Source: Anaerolineae bacterium
Lineage (GTDB): Bacteria > Chloroflexota > Anaerolineae > Aggregatilineales > UBA3940
Assembly: GCA_016928235.1 (NCBI GenBank)
Contig: JAFGLD010000122.1
Span: 1 to 35,886 of the forward strand
Length of the DNA stretch: 35,886 bases
Direction of reading: 5' to 3'
Shown: positions 1-8,357 of the stretch, one piece after another
Layout of the letters: the number at the start of each line of letters is the position of its first letter
Position numbering within the stretch: position 1 is the stretch's first letter
Translations under genes and position numbers: made by a program
Notes under the pieces: generated by a model
Told to the model about the DNA's origin: nothing
Database searches by the model: none
Seen by the model: only the letters and a program-made list of their open reading frames with translations

Positions 1-26
1 AGGCTACAGCCATCGTAGGAGACTGA

Positions 27-692
27 ATGCGGATCGTAGCGGTAGCCGACACCCATACCTTCGAGCGTGATCTGGGCACGCTGCCGGCCGGTGATGTATT
101 CATTCACGCGGGTGATCTCCTACGCGCAGGGACAATCGACGAGCTGCAAATAGTAGCGGCCTGGATTAGAAGCCAACCCCATCCTGTAAAAATCGTGATC
201 GCAGGTAACCACGATTGGTGCTTTGTGCATGATCCGGTTGCTGCTCGGCTGACTTTGGGTAGCGATGTGATCTACCTCCAAGACAGCGGGATAAGCATCG
301 ATGGTCTCAAGTTCTGGGGCAGTCCCTGGCAGCCGGACTATAATGAGTGGGCATTCAACCTGACGAGGGGGCAAGCACTGGCGGAAAAATGGTCGCTCAT
401 CCCCGATGATGTCGACATCTTAATTACGCACGGCACGCCACAGGGCATTGGGGATCGCGACCCGGTTCCCGCGCGTGCCGGCTGTGCAGATCTACTGTGT
501 GCTGTGCGACGAGTGCAACCCGCCCTTCATCTGTTCGGACATTGCCATCAGGATGGCGGGCTCTGGCGCATCGACGAGACCTGGCTGGCCAACGTCACAA
601 CCTGGGAAAGCGAGCGCAGGTCAACAGTCATCGATATCGATCAGGTGACTCGGCAGGTCAAGCCGGTTGTCATTCCACCGTCGACGCCATAA
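27..692 (+). CDS. Calcineurin-like metallophosphoesterase, MPPED type
   Basis: This is a 221-residue single-domain metallophosphoesterase. All five metal-site motifs can be read: D8-x-H10, G29-D30, GNHD at 60-63, T134-H135 and GHCH at 171-174. The set resembles the MPPED1/MPPED2 (239FB) branch of the calcineurin superfamily, which hydrolyses phosphodiesters or phosphomonoesters with two metal ions. The natural substrate cannot be read from the sequence. There is no signal peptide, so it is probably cytosolic. AGGAG at 17-21 supports the ATG at 27. It converges on the guanylate kinase gene with 46 bases between them and stands alone on its strand. The family call is solid; specificity is unknown. 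Confidence 0.88.
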   Translation: MRIVAVADTHTFERDLGTLPAGDVFIHAGDLLRAGTIDELQIVAAWIRSQPHPVKIVIAGNHDWCFVHDPVAARLTLGSDVIYLQDSGISIDGLKFWGSPWQPDYNEWAFNLTRGQALAEKWSLIPDDVDILITHGTPQGIGDRDPVPARAGCADLLCAVRRVQPALHLFGHCHQDGGLWRIDETWLANVTTWESERRSTVIDIDQVTRQVKPVVIPPSTP

Positions 693-738
693 TTGCCTCA
701 GAAGGGTATATCAAGCAAGTACAGCCTCTCTCCAAAGC

Positions 739-1446
739 TTACGATACGTCAAAGGCATCTGGCGGCAGTGTAGCTTCCAGGTCGACTCCTGACCGCACGC
801 GGCAGCGCTCGGCTGTGAGGATCAGCTCGATAGTCGCCATTGTCTCATCGAGCTGGTCTTCCTGGTTGAGAACGATGTAGTCAAACTCTTTGGCGGCGCG
901 GATCTGCTCTTGGGCGGTCTGCATTCGACGGGAGAGAGCGTCGGCATCCATGTGATCGTCGGGGCGCTCGCGGATACGCTCGATCAGGCTGAGTGGTGGG
1001 GCGGTAATGAAGATTGTCACGCAGTCTGGGTAACGCTGTTTCAGCAAACGCATCCCATAAATGTCGACTTCCGCGATAACCAGGTGCTTTTCCGGTAGAA
1101 GATCTTCGAAGATGTCAGCGGGCATGCTGTAGAGAGAACCCAATCCGTAAACATCATGGCCAACAGTAGTAGCATCAGCCTCCATCAATTTGTCGGCTAA
1201 TGCCAGCGTGCGAAACTCCTCAGGCGACACAAAATGATATTGCGCATCGGGAACTTCTGCCGGACGACGTCGGCGGGTTGTGTAAGTGCGAACACGATCC
1301 ATGATAGAGGAATGGTTTGTCAGGAGTCTCTTAATGATGGTATTCTTACCCACGCCGGATGGTCCTGCCAACACGAAGAGTAACCGAGGCAGAGAACCTT
1401 GTGTCTGTAAGAGAATGTGCTCGACGTCAGTTAGATGTGTTTCCAT
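739..1446 (-). CDS. gmk: Guanylate kinase, divergent
   Basis: The protein is a P-loop kinase expected to convert GMP and ATP to GDP and ADP. The Walker A motif GPSGVGKNT lies near residues 28-36. It is followed by the GMP-binding stretch TTRRRRPAE and then YHFV, matching the TTR-x-x-R-P-x-E-x(4)-Y pattern of guanylate kinases, and by a LID region with RRMQTAQEQI. At 235 residues it is longer than the usual ~205, with about 20 extra residues at each end. The segment normally reading FLEYAEVHGxxYGT is here LMEADATTVGHDVYGL, so the GMP pocket is altered. AAGAGG precedes the ATG. It may be the housekeeping enzyme or a guanylate-kinase-like paralogue. Confidence 0.8.
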   Translation of the reverse strand: METHLTDVEHILLQTQGSLPRLLFVLAGPSGVGKNTIIKRLLTNHSSIMDRVRTYTTRRRRPAEVPDAQYHFVSPEEFRTLALADKLMEADATTVGHDVYGLGSLYSMPADIFEDLLPEKHLVIAEVDIYGMRLLKQRYPDCVTIFITAPPLSLIERIRERPDDHMDADALSRRMQTAQEQIRAAKEFDYIVLNQEDQLDETMATIELILTAERCRVRSGVDLEATLPPDAFDVS

Positions 1447-1633
1447 GATGTTAAAACCTCTTGGGTAGGGAGTATCTGCGGTACCTGGCGATCAGAGACT
1501 GGTCTGTTGTTCATGCAGCCAGACACTGTTCACCGCTCGAATTTCTTACTATAACTGATTGCTGAGTGATTTCGAAAATTATACCACCCCAGGATATCTT
1601 ACCTGAAATATCAAGCAGGAGATGTAACCAAAT
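1447..1633. promoter_or_regulatory. Divergent promoter region, gmk and nucleotidyltransferase
   Basis: This 187-base spacer separates two divergent genes and should hold both promoters. On the plus strand TATAAC at 1550-1555 follows TGTTCA at 1527-1532 with a 17-base spacer, a weak sigma-70-like pair. The same AT patch read on the minus strand gives TATAGT. AGGAGA at 1617-1622 is the ribosome-binding site of the rightward gene. No operator was recognised. Confidence 0.35.
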
Positions 1634-2623
1634 ATGAAAGTTGTCATTCCAATGGCGGGGTACGGAAAGAGACTCCGTCCTCATACTTATAGCCGCCCCA
1701 AACCACTGATCAACATCGCCGGCCAACCGATGCTCCAACATGTCATCGATTCACTCAAGGGGATCGATGTCGACGAATATATCTTCATTGTTGGCTATCT
1801 AGGCGATCAGATCGAGGAATATGTCTCTGCAAACTGCGACGTCAAAGCATCATTTGTCACCCAACATGAAATGATCGGCCAGGCCCACGCCATTTACCTG
1901 GCGAGAGACTTGCTGCAAGGTCCAACGATTGTCCTGTTTGCCGACACCCTGTTCAAAGCCAACCTGGACCCGATCAGACGCGCCGAAGCTGATGCCCTGG
2001 TCTATGTCAAGGAAGTCGATGATCCACGGCGCTTCGGTGTCGTTGAGTTGAACGGCTCAGGCCAGGTGACACGCTTCATCGAGAAACCGGACAGCATGGA
2101 AAACAAACAGGCAGTGATTGGGCTCTACTATGTCCGCGATGCCGGTCAACTGTTGAAAGCCATCGAAACACAGATGAAGCGCGAGCAGATGACTAAAGGC
2201 GAGTTCTTCGTCGCCGATGCCTGCCAGATCATGATCGACGAGGGCGCGGATTTTCGGACACAGTCGGTGGATGTCTGGCTCGACTGCGGCAAGCCGGAAA
2301 CCGTGCTCGATACCAATCGCTATCTGTTGGCCAATGGCTTCGATAACAGCTCACAGCTCAAGACAAACAATGTGACAGTCATCCCGCCCGTGAACATCCA
2401 CCCGGATGCTGTGTTTGAACACGCTATCATCGGGCCACATGCCACAGTAGCAGCCGGCTGTCACGTCAGCTACAGCATCATCCGCGATTCGATCATCGAT
2501 ACCAGAGCAGTGGTTCAACACTCGCTTCTCGATCGCTCGCTGATCGGGCGAGATGCTCGAGTGGTAGGACAGTACAGCACCCTAAATGTCGGCGATGAGT
2601 CCTCTATTGTGAGCTTTAGCTGA
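1634..2623 (+). CDS. Sugar-1-phosphate nucleotidyltransferase with left-handed beta-helix tail
   Basis: The protein transfers an NMP from an NTP to a sugar-1-phosphate to make a nucleotide sugar in the cytosol. The N-terminal signature MAGYGKRLRPHT (7-18) with PKP at 22-24 is the NTP-binding loop of the RmlA/GlmU family, followed by GQAHAI (82-87) and the metal-site stretch LFADTLF (101-107). Residues ~248-320 carry irregular hexapeptide repeats (IHPDAV, IGPHATV, IGRDARV) typical of a left-handed beta-helix. This architecture matches glucose-1-phosphate thymidylyl- or uridylyltransferases of the long type. Base and sugar specificity cannot be read. AGGAGA sits 11 bases before the ATG. The aminotransferase gene follows after 12 bases. 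Confidence 0.87.
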   Translation: MKVVIPMAGYGKRLRPHTYSRPKPLINIAGQPMLQHVIDSLKGIDVDEYIFIVGYLGDQIEEYVSANCDVKASFVTQHEMIGQAHAIYLARDLLQGPTIVLFADTLFKANLDPIRRAEADALVYVKEVDDPRRFGVVELNGSGQVTRFIEKPDSMENKQAVIGLYYVRDAGQLLKAIETQMKREQMTKGEFFVADACQIMIDEGADFRTQSVDVWLDCGKPETVLDTNRYLLANGFDNSSQLKTNNVTVIPPVNIHPDAVFEHAIIGPHATVAAGCHVSYSIIRDSIIDTRAVVQHSLLDRSLIGRDARVVGQYSTLNVGDESSIVSFS

Positions 2624-2635
2624 CGGAGAGATAAC

Positions 2636-3796
2636 ATGCGTGATTTCGTCTCAGCCCGCGTTAAAAACATTCCCCCCTCCGGAATTCGCCGATTCTTTGA
2701 TATTGCCGCTACCATGGACGATGTGATATCCCTGGGAGTCGGCGAGCCGGACTTTGTGACCCCTGAGCCACTCGTCGAGGCGGGCATTCGCTCACTTCGA
2801 GAGGGCCACACTCACTACACATCGAACTCAGGCATTTTGGAGCTGCGCCAGGCACTGAGCGCGCACCTGAACCGGCTCTACGGCGTCAGCTACGATCCGG
2901 AAGATGAGATCCTTCTCACCGTTGGCGTCTCCGAAGCATTGTATCTGGCCATGACAGCTATCCTCGATCCCGGTGACGAGGTAATCGTGGCAGAACCCTG
3001 TTTTGTCTCCTTCGCTCCGGAGGTCATGCTGGTGGGCGGCGTGGCGAAGTCCGTTGCGGCCCGTGTTGAAGATGAGTTTCAGGTTACCGGCCAGGCTATC
3101 GAAGCAGCCATCACAGAGCGGACAAAAGCTATCTTGCTCAGCTATCCCAACAACCCGACCGGTGCGGTCATGTCCCGGGAGCGGTTGTTAGAGGTCGCCA
3201 CTCTGGCTGAGAAATACGATCTACTGGTGATCTTCGATGAGATCTACGACCGGTTGGTATACGGTGTAGAGCATATCTGTTTTGCCAGCCTGCCGGGCAT
3301 GCACAAGCGAACGATCACACTGGGAGGCTTCTCGAAGGATTATGCCATGACCGGGTGGCGGCTTGGCTATGCGGCGGCCCCGGTAGATGTTCTGAGCGCC
3401 ATGCGCAAGATCCACCAGTACACGATCATGTCGGCCTCTACCATTGCTCAGATTGCTGCCATTACGGCTCTTGAGCAAGGTGAGCCTTACGTCGAGGAGA
3501 TGCGGTTAGAATATGATCGGCGTCGCCGTTTGATCGTGAATGGATTGAATCAACTGGGTCTGACAACCTTCGAGCCCCGGGGCGCATTCTATGCTTTCCC
3601 CTCAGTGGCAACATCAGGCATGAGTGACGAGGATTTCGCCGAGAAGCTCCTGACGGAAGAACAGGTGGCAATCGTGCCGGGTAGTGCCTTTGGAGAGAGC
3701 GGAACCGGCTTCGTGCGCTGCTGCTACGCAACCTCATATGAGAAGATCGAGCAGGCACTGGAGCGCATCGAACGGTTCATGCGACGGCATGGATAG
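2636..3796 (+). CDS. Class I/II PLP aminotransferase
   Basis: This is a fold-type I aminotransferase of the aspartate aminotransferase Ib/PatA group, 386 residues, cytosolic. Visible landmarks are GVGEPDF (34-40), YPNNPTG (170-176), D201 and Y204 in FDEIYDRLVY, the Schiff-base lysine K234 in GGFSKDYAMTGWRLGY, and a C-terminal FVRCCYAT with the substrate-carboxylate arginine. The MTGWRLGY form is typical of aromatic or aspartate aminotransferases of archaea and thermophilic bacteria. The amino donor cannot be fixed from sequence. A ribosome site (GGAGAG) lies in the 12-base gap after the nucleotidyltransferase, so the pair is probably co-transcribed, although no shared pathway is obvious. Confidence 0.9.
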   Translation: MRDFVSARVKNIPPSGIRRFFDIAATMDDVISLGVGEPDFVTPEPLVEAGIRSLREGHTHYTSNSGILELRQALSAHLNRLYGVSYDPEDEILLTVGVSEALYLAMTAILDPGDEVIVAEPCFVSFAPEVMLVGGVAKSVAARVEDEFQVTGQAIEAAITERTKAILLSYPNNPTGAVMSRERLLEVATLAEKYDLLVIFDEIYDRLVYGVEHICFASLPGMHKRTITLGGFSKDYAMTGWRLGYAAAPVDVLSAMRKIHQYTIMSASTIAQIAAITALEQGEPYVEEMRLEYDRRRRLIVNGLNQLGLTTFEPRGAFYAFPSVATSGMSDEDFAEKLLTEEQVAIVPGSAFGESGTGFVRCCYATSYEKIEQALERIERFMRRHG

Positions 3797-3831
3797 CGTT
3801 GAGTACCGGCATAGATTCCTGAGAACATCGA

Positions 3832-4590
3832 TTAGTATAGATCCTTGAGATCATCGACCGGTAAAACAATTTGCCCTTCTGAGGTATCTCCCAGCGCAAT
3901 CACGCTGCGCGGCTCTCGATCGACCATGTAGGCTGTATAGGCCGCTGCCAGAGCGTCGAGCTTATCGTGATCGAGGATGTTTTTCCGGCCGATTTGTCCT
4001 GTCTTGACGCGATGCCGTGTCCATTCTTCCAGGTGAGGCATCGGATCCGGCACTTCGATCCCTTCCTCGAACAGGATGAGCTGTCGCTGTAACAGCCCTT
4101 CAATGCTCGATTTAGAATAGGGACGCTTTCCGATAAGAGCCAAAAAAACGGCATAGGGGTAAGTTTCCAACATCCGGCGAGAACCTATCCGTGGATATTC
4201 GACAAAGTCAGCTTTTCGTAGGCCGTCGTAAATCTGCCAGCCATTCTTGATCCACGAAGGTGCCTTTTCTCGATCTTTAGGTGTGTTATAAAGGGCGATC
4301 TTGCGCTTACGTAGCTCGTATTCGCAGACACGGCAGGTGCTGTAGTTAGACCGTTTGGGTTCGAGACCAAGACGGCGTCGATAGTCAGGATCTTCCAGGA
4401 GACCCTTGGCCAGTCCGATGGGGGCATCGACTGCACAAACAACTGCCGGATAATTCACAACCGTGTCGACAATCTCTTCGATAGATGCCTTATCCAGCTT
4501 CACAATCTTGAGATGTTCGTCCAATATGGCATAGGCACTCAGACGTGCCGCGGCAGGGTCAACACCAATGTAAACGGATGTCTCTGTCAT
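3832..4590 (-). CDS. DUF429 protein (RNase H-like fold)
   Basis: This 252-residue protein matches DUF429, a family predicted to adopt an RNase H-like fold and without an established general function. Family landmarks are the N-terminal IGVDPA (8-13, with D11), CAVDAPIGL around D55, the CRVCE pair of cysteines (86-90), LETYPYAVF, and a C-terminal HDKLDALAAAYTA. The acidic residues D11, D55 and the aspartates near the end could form a nuclease-like metal site; that is inference. It is the last gene of a leftward unit behind the GNAT gene (9-base gap) and fmt. It converges on the aminotransferase with 35 bases and no visible terminator. Confidence 0.8.
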   Translation of the reverse strand: MTETSVYIGVDPAAARLSAYAILDEHLKIVKLDKASIEEIVDTVVNYPAVVCAVDAPIGLAKGLLEDPDYRRRLGLEPKRSNYSTCRVCEYELRKRKIALYNTPKDREKAPSWIKNGWQIYDGLRKADFVEYPRIGSRRMLETYPYAVFLALIGKRPYSKSSIEGLLQRQLILFEEGIEVPDPMPHLEEWTRHRVKTGQIGRKNILDHDKLDALAAAYTAYMVDREPRSVIALGDTSEGQIVLPVDDLKDLY

Positions 4591-4599
4591 GGTCTGGCT

Positions 4600-5550
4600 T
4601 CACCCCCTTGTGGAGTATCGTTCGTCTTGCTGTCCCATGTATTTGAACATTTTGAACCATATAGACGGTTTTGTCACAAAGCCCATTTCGGCAAGCAATG
4701 GAAAAACTGCATCGTGATGACCGCTGCTTGCCAACCGGAGCGTAATCGTCTCGGCATGGTTGGTATTTCCATCCAGAGCTGCTCCTATTGCCGCCAGAAC
4801 ACGTAGATCACCCCACCAGTCTGGCCCACAGGCAAGATAGAGATTGGGATGGGTATGGCATCCGTGCTTGTGAAGATAAGCTACAGACTGGTCATCGATA
4901 ACGATTAACCAGGCCTTGCCGGATTGATGATGCGGATCGAATTCCAGCAAGCGGGTCGAAACTGGCATATTCCATTCATCGCCGGCGGCAAGGTCAAGTG
5001 TTGAGAAGTGATGGTAAGCGCGATTGGCGGTCAGGCCGAGAGCAGGCCGTAGTTGGAATACCCTGTCTCCACCGATCTTGAGCATCTTGTCTTGCTCGTA
5101 ACACAAAACGCGCCAATGCGCACGTCTATAGCCTTGCTTCTCATACAGGCTGATGGCAGCTTCGTTTAGTCCTGTGACTGTCAACCCCATCCACCGACGA
5201 TGCAGCTCGACAGCTTTCTCTTCTGCAAATTCAAGCAGGGCTTTTGCAATTCCCTGTCTACGCCAGTTCGGGTGGGTAGCCAGTGTCTCGACATAGAGTA
5301 TCTGCCGCCAACCACGCAGATACAACCACCCGGCCAACTCCTCACCGACAAATGCGCCATAGCCTGATGTCAGTAGATGATAGTAGAGAGGCAATACACA
5401 AATGCGAGCCAGTACGCGCAACATCTTCGACTGTCCCAACCATTTCTGGTGTGCTGCATCGTGCTCCAACATAGAAGACATCAAAACGCCTTCCGACTCG
5501 CAGATTTTCCAGAAGGTCAATGGGCAAATACTGAACTCGAACTCGGACAT
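4600..5550 (-). CDS. GNAT-family N-acetyltransferase, probably two-domain
   Basis: The first half is a GCN5-related acetyltransferase: the acetyl-CoA pyrophosphate loop RRQGIA (97-102) sits in VETLATHPNWRRQGIAKALL, followed by NEAAISLYEKQGYRRA, the usual beta-bulge and tail. Residues ~165-316 look like a second, degenerate GNAT unit (NHAETITLRLASS, then LLAEMGFVTKP) without a clear CoA loop. The start is uncertain. The frame is open to an ATG at 5634. I chose 5550 because MSEFEF begins the expected first beta strand; an ATG at 5481 has a better ribosome site (GGAAGG) but would remove that strand. The substrate is unknown. It lies between fmt (124 bases upstream) and DUF429. Confidence 0.72.
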   Translation of the reverse strand: MSEFEFSICPLTFWKICESEGVLMSSMLEHDAAHQKWLGQSKMLRVLARICVLPLYYHLLTSGYGAFVGEELAGWLYLRGWRQILYVETLATHPNWRRQGIAKALLEFAEEKAVELHRRWMGLTVTGLNEAAISLYEKQGYRRAHWRVLCYEQDKMLKIGGDRVFQLRPALGLTANRAYHHFSTLDLAAGDEWNMPVSTRLLEFDPHHQSGKAWLIVIDDQSVAYLHKHGCHTHPNLYLACGPDWWGDLRVLAAIGAALDGNTNHAETITLRLASSGHHDAVFPLLAEMGFVTKPSIWFKMFKYMGQQDERYSTRG

Positions 5551-5674
5551 GGTGGTAATGGAAGGCAATGATGTTTCCCCAGCAACGAACTCTATGAATG
5601 TCTTCCAGTATACCACAGCGCGTTGTAGACGCATCTTGGAACGCTTTGAATACCTGCCTCACAATCCGTAGGCC

Positions 5675-6631
5675 TCACCCGCTATCATTTTCAGAGTCTC
5701 CCAACATTGCCCCGATCACGTTGGGATGTCCGGCTAGAAATGCCTGGTCAGACATTGGCTTCTTGCCTGCCGGCTGCACTTCTTTCAATTTGTATACCCC
5801 TTTGCCTGTCTGGACTGTCAGGCTGTTCTCTTCCAGTGTAACTGTGCCGGGCGGCTGTCCGATATTGCGTCCAGGGCAGGGGCTGCCTTTGACGATCTTG
5901 AGTAGCTCGCCGTTCCAAAAGGTGAATGTTCCCGGCCATGGATAGAAGGCACGTACCAGGCGATCGATATCCCCAGACGTCTGCTTCCAATCGATCTGCC
6001 CCTCGGACTTTTTGAGGGATGGCGCCAGTGTCACCCCTGCCTCCGGTTGCGGTCGAGGTACTAGATCGCCGGACAGATACCCCGGCAAAATGCCGATTAA
6101 CATCTGCGCACCCAGTACAGCCAGCTTATCGTGGAGAGTCGCTCCTGTCTCTTCCGCATCGATGGGAATCGCTTTCTGAGCCAGTATGGGGCCTGTGTCG
6201 AGCCCGGCATCCATTTTCATGATCGTGATCCCAGTTTCTCGATCGCCGGCCCGGATGGCGTATTGGATCGGTGCAGCGCCGCGCCAGCGCGGCAGCAGCG
6301 AAGCGTGGACGTTGATGCATCCATGCAGCGTCATCTCAAGCGCAGGTCGGCGCAGAATCTGACCAAACGCTGCCACTACCATGATATCAGGCGACCATGA
6401 TCGCAAATGCTCGATAACGGTGGAATCTCGCAGAGATTCTGGCTGCAAGATAGGCAAATCCAAAACCTCAGCGTGTTGCTTGACTGCCGAAGCGATGACG
6501 CGCTGTCCGCGTCCGGCAGGCCGATCAGGCTGAGTGACCACCCCTACGACATCCACAGATGGACAATCGATGAGAGCTTGAAGAATAGGTACGGCAAAAT
6601 CAGGCGTACCCAGGAAGATAGTTCGTGCCAT
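5675..6631 (-). CDS. fmt: Methionyl-tRNA formyltransferase
   Basis: Fmt formylates methionyl initiator tRNA with 10-formyl-tetrahydrofolate in the cytosol. The 318-residue length is normal. The N-terminal FLGTPDFAVP (6-15), the PDRPAGRGQ loop (35-43), the catalytic trio N107, H109 and D145 (in INVHASLLPRWRGAAPI and MDAGLDTGP), and the C-terminal OB-like domain from about residue 205 are all present. GGGGAGA lies nine bases before the ATG. It appears to lead the leftward unit with the GNAT and DUF429 genes. The usual partner def (peptide deformylase) is not in the window. Confidence 0.96.
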   Translation of the reverse strand: MARTIFLGTPDFAVPILQALIDCPSVDVVGVVTQPDRPAGRGQRVIASAVKQHAEVLDLPILQPESLRDSTVIEHLRSWSPDIMVVAAFGQILRRPALEMTLHGCINVHASLLPRWRGAAPIQYAIRAGDRETGITIMKMDAGLDTGPILAQKAIPIDAEETGATLHDKLAVLGAQMLIGILPGYLSGDLVPRPQPEAGVTLAPSLKKSEGQIDWKQTSGDIDRLVRAFYPWPGTFTFWNGELLKIVKGSPCPGRNIGQPPGTVTLEENSLTVQTGKGVYKLKEVQPAGKKPMSDQAFLAGHPNVIGAMLGDSENDSG

Positions 6632-6742
6632 GGTAAGAGTCTCCCCATAGAACCGGGCGATGAGCGATGAAAATAAATATTCCCCTACACGTTAGATATT
6701 ATCAAGATTTGCGCTCCAGTAGCGCAATAACGCCAACACAAA

Positions 6743-6908
6743 AACCGCAGTAGCGCAAAACTTGCTATGTTCTTGCCATAGTCTTGTGTGAATAACACCT
6801 CGCTCGTGCTGTCATTCCCGTGAAAACGGTAATCCATAAGCGCCAAGTGGATTCCCGCTTTCGCGGGAATGACTAAAGAGGGTGTCTTCATAGCAAGTTA
6901 TGCGGTAT
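6743..6908. repeat. Larger imperfect inverted repeat around the MITE
   Basis: Outside the 63-bp palindrome the flanks are also inverted copies. AACTTGCTATG at 6759-6769 pairs with CATAGCAAGTT at 6889-6899, with ACCGCA further out on the left matching TGCGGT on the right. The left arm carries about eight extra bases (the second CAGTAGCGCAA copy) and a longer inner segment. The element may be a composite in which the palindrome sits inside an older inverted repeat, or the whole may be one larger MITE. Confidence 0.55.
6811..6873. repeat. 63-bp MITE-like palindromic repeat
   Basis: The ends are perfect inverted copies: GTCATTCCCG at 6811-6820 and CGGGAATGAC at 6864-6873. The whole 63 bases are nearly self-complementary, broken mostly by transitions. 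One strand reads VIPAKAGIH, a peptide often mis-annotated from short palindromic repeats of the ATTCCC/GGGAAT type spread through many bacterial genomes. It is therefore a non-autonomous repeat rather than a gene. No transposase is nearby. Confidence 0.8.
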
Positions 6909-7154
6909 TGCCAAAAACCTTTCCCTCAATTGGAAAATTTAATCATGAGAATGTCCACTATTATAATCGGCCTCAGCAAGTCGTGAGATCGGCTGCCCAG
7001 TAGTACCTTCTGTTGTATAAACACCTGATATTTCACCTGGCACGTATAATCATCGTCCATGGCTACCATATTCATTCCAAAATCATCTCAAAAACACCTT
7101 ATAATCACCCTTAAAGACTACGGGCGGAATGTGTCAAGAGTGAACAGCGAAAGG

Positions 7155-7182
7155 TTGACAGAGTATTGAACTTGAGTATAAG
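7155..7182 (+). promoter_or_regulatory. Sigma-70-like promoter with no clear gene behind it
   Basis: TTGACA (7155-7160) and TATAAG (7177-7182) are separated by 16 bases, one of the best matches to the vegetative consensus in the window. Transcription would start near 7189. The next confident start codon is 7540, so the transcript would have a ~350-base leader, or serve a small RNA or the doubtful 50-codon frame. Confidence 0.45.
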
Positions 7183-7539
7183 GCTGGGAGGTGAGGTTTT
7201 CGGCACAATCGCAGGCTATCTTGGCCGGCCTCGGTGTTTCCGGGTGCTACACCCTATGCTTCTACTTTTCTACACTCTATGATAAAGTGAACAGCAAATA
7301 CTGCCTAATAGAGTGCCCCAGGAAAGTTTTGCACAACAGATGATGGGCGCAAGTTATCGACGGGCACATGGGTCATTGTCCATGATGAGAGCCTGGGCCA
7401 CCCATCCCAGGCAGGACTGCTCACATTTTAAATAGTCATGTGTCTCTTGTTACCTGGTTCTGTGTTAAAGAAATACATCCGGATGGCTATACTCATATCC
7501 GGAAATCGGAACTGCTTTTGAATTTCGATGGAGGTTGAA

Positions 7540-8250
7540 GTGAGCCGCAAACTGTTATTGATTTCGCTGATGTTGATTGGTGTTGGAATGGCTGTGTCTT
7601 GCAAGCTTAACCAGCCCGCAGTCAGCCCAACCTCTGAAGTGGGTATGCCCAATCCGGCATCTGTGTTTTGCGAGCAGAACGGTGGCAAGCTGGACTTTGT
7701 TCAGGATGCATCGGGTGGGGTCGCTGGTGTATGTGTATTCCCTGACGGAAGTGAGTGTGAAGAATGGGCCTACTTTCGTGGAGAATGCCAACCGGAGGTC
7801 GCAGCAGAGACGCTTGAGCCTGCTGCCCCTGCGTATATGCCGGTTACTCAGGATGTTTGCCTGATCATCCAGGAGTTGGCGACCCAGGCGGTTGGACTTA
7901 CCTTTTCGATGGAAGCCAATGCGCCATTCACTGATTTCCTGACCGGCGAGACAGGTCAGGGGTGCACGCTGACAGCCGCGGCTACTGGAGCACAGCTTTC
8001 TGATCCTGATTCGGTGCTGTCTAGCCTGGTCGATGGAATGTTGGGTTGGACCGAGCTACCAGACTATCAGGCCAATGGCCCAACCGGAGCAGCCACTGCG
8101 ATGATGCGAGATATGGGCTTGATGTTGATCCGGGTTGAGTGGACACCCTCGCCGGAAGTACAATGCCCGGCCGATCAGCCAATCTCGGAATGTGGCCTCC
8201 TACCAGAGCAAAAACTGTATACCGTTCAGATTCAAGCCGCCATGAAATAA
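7540..8250 (+). CDS. DUF333-containing putative lipoprotein
   Basis: The product is 236 residues with a lipoprotein signal: a short basic N-terminus, a hydrophobic stretch LLLISLMLIGVGM and the lipobox AVSC with C21. Residues 36-83 match DUF333: NPASVFCEQNGGK, then CVFPDGSECEEWAYFRGEC with paired cysteines. The C-terminal ~130 residues form a second domain I do not recognise, with its own cysteine pairs. The GTG at 7540 is chosen because GGAGG (7530-7534) stands five bases before it. The upstream ATG at 7528 overlaps that site. It should be anchored on the outer face of the cytoplasmic membrane. Function is unknown; the 'hemolysin' label sometimes given to DUF333 proteins is not supported here. 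Confidence 0.75.
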   Translation: MSRKLLLISLMLIGVGMAVSCKLNQPAVSPTSEVGMPNPASVFCEQNGGKLDFVQDASGGVAGVCVFPDGSECEEWAYFRGECQPEVAAETLEPAAPAYMPVTQDVCLIIQELATQAVGLTFSMEANAPFTDFLTGETGQGCTLTAAATGAQLSDPDSVLSSLVDGMLGWTELPDYQANGPTGAATAMMRDMGLMLIRVEWTPSPEVQCPADQPISECGLLPEQKLYTVQIQAAMK

Positions 8251-8263
8251 GGAGCGGATGATG

Positions 8264-8290
8264 TGTGCCTGATCACGCAGGTTGTTTTTT
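8264..8290 (+). terminator. Weak rho-independent terminator candidate
   Basis: A short CCTG/CAGG stem (8268-8271 with 8278-8281) is followed by TTGTTTTTT at 8282-8290, 14 bases after the lipoprotein stop codon. The stem is only four perfect pairs, so the call rests mostly on the T-run and the position. Confidence 0.35.
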
Positions 8291-8357
8291 AGAGAACATA
8301 GCCCGCTTACTGCGTCAAACCGGGAACGGCCGCCTTAGCCCAAATCTCATTCGTTCG

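Larger units (their letters stand above)
6632..7539. other. Long non-coding stretch with repeats and a promoter
   Basis: About 900 bases hold no convincing gene. They include a hairpin TTGCGCT/AGCGCAA (6709-6727), an 11-base direct repeat CAGTAGCGCAA (6717-6727 and 6748-6758), a palindromic MITE-like element nested in a larger imperfect inverted repeat (6743-6908), and a good sigma-70-like promoter at 7155-7182. A 7-base stem GCCTGGG/CCCAGGC lies at 7391-7412. A GTG-started 50-codon frame at 7191-7343 follows the promoter but lacks a proper ribosome site. Just before the lipoprotein gene, two ATCCGGA copies (7477-7483 and 7497-7503) flank a TATACT box (7488-7493) that may be its promoter. Confidence 0.6.

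Noticed and set aside
6685..6891. 68-residue minus-strand frame containing VIPAKAGIH
   Set aside because: It is the translation of a palindromic repeat, a common false gene; no ribosome site or homology outside the repeat.
7191..7343. GTG-started 50-codon frame after the 7155 promoter
   Set aside because: The only purine-rich ribosome-site candidate overlaps the start codon and the peptide has no recognised motif, so it is kept only as a remark.
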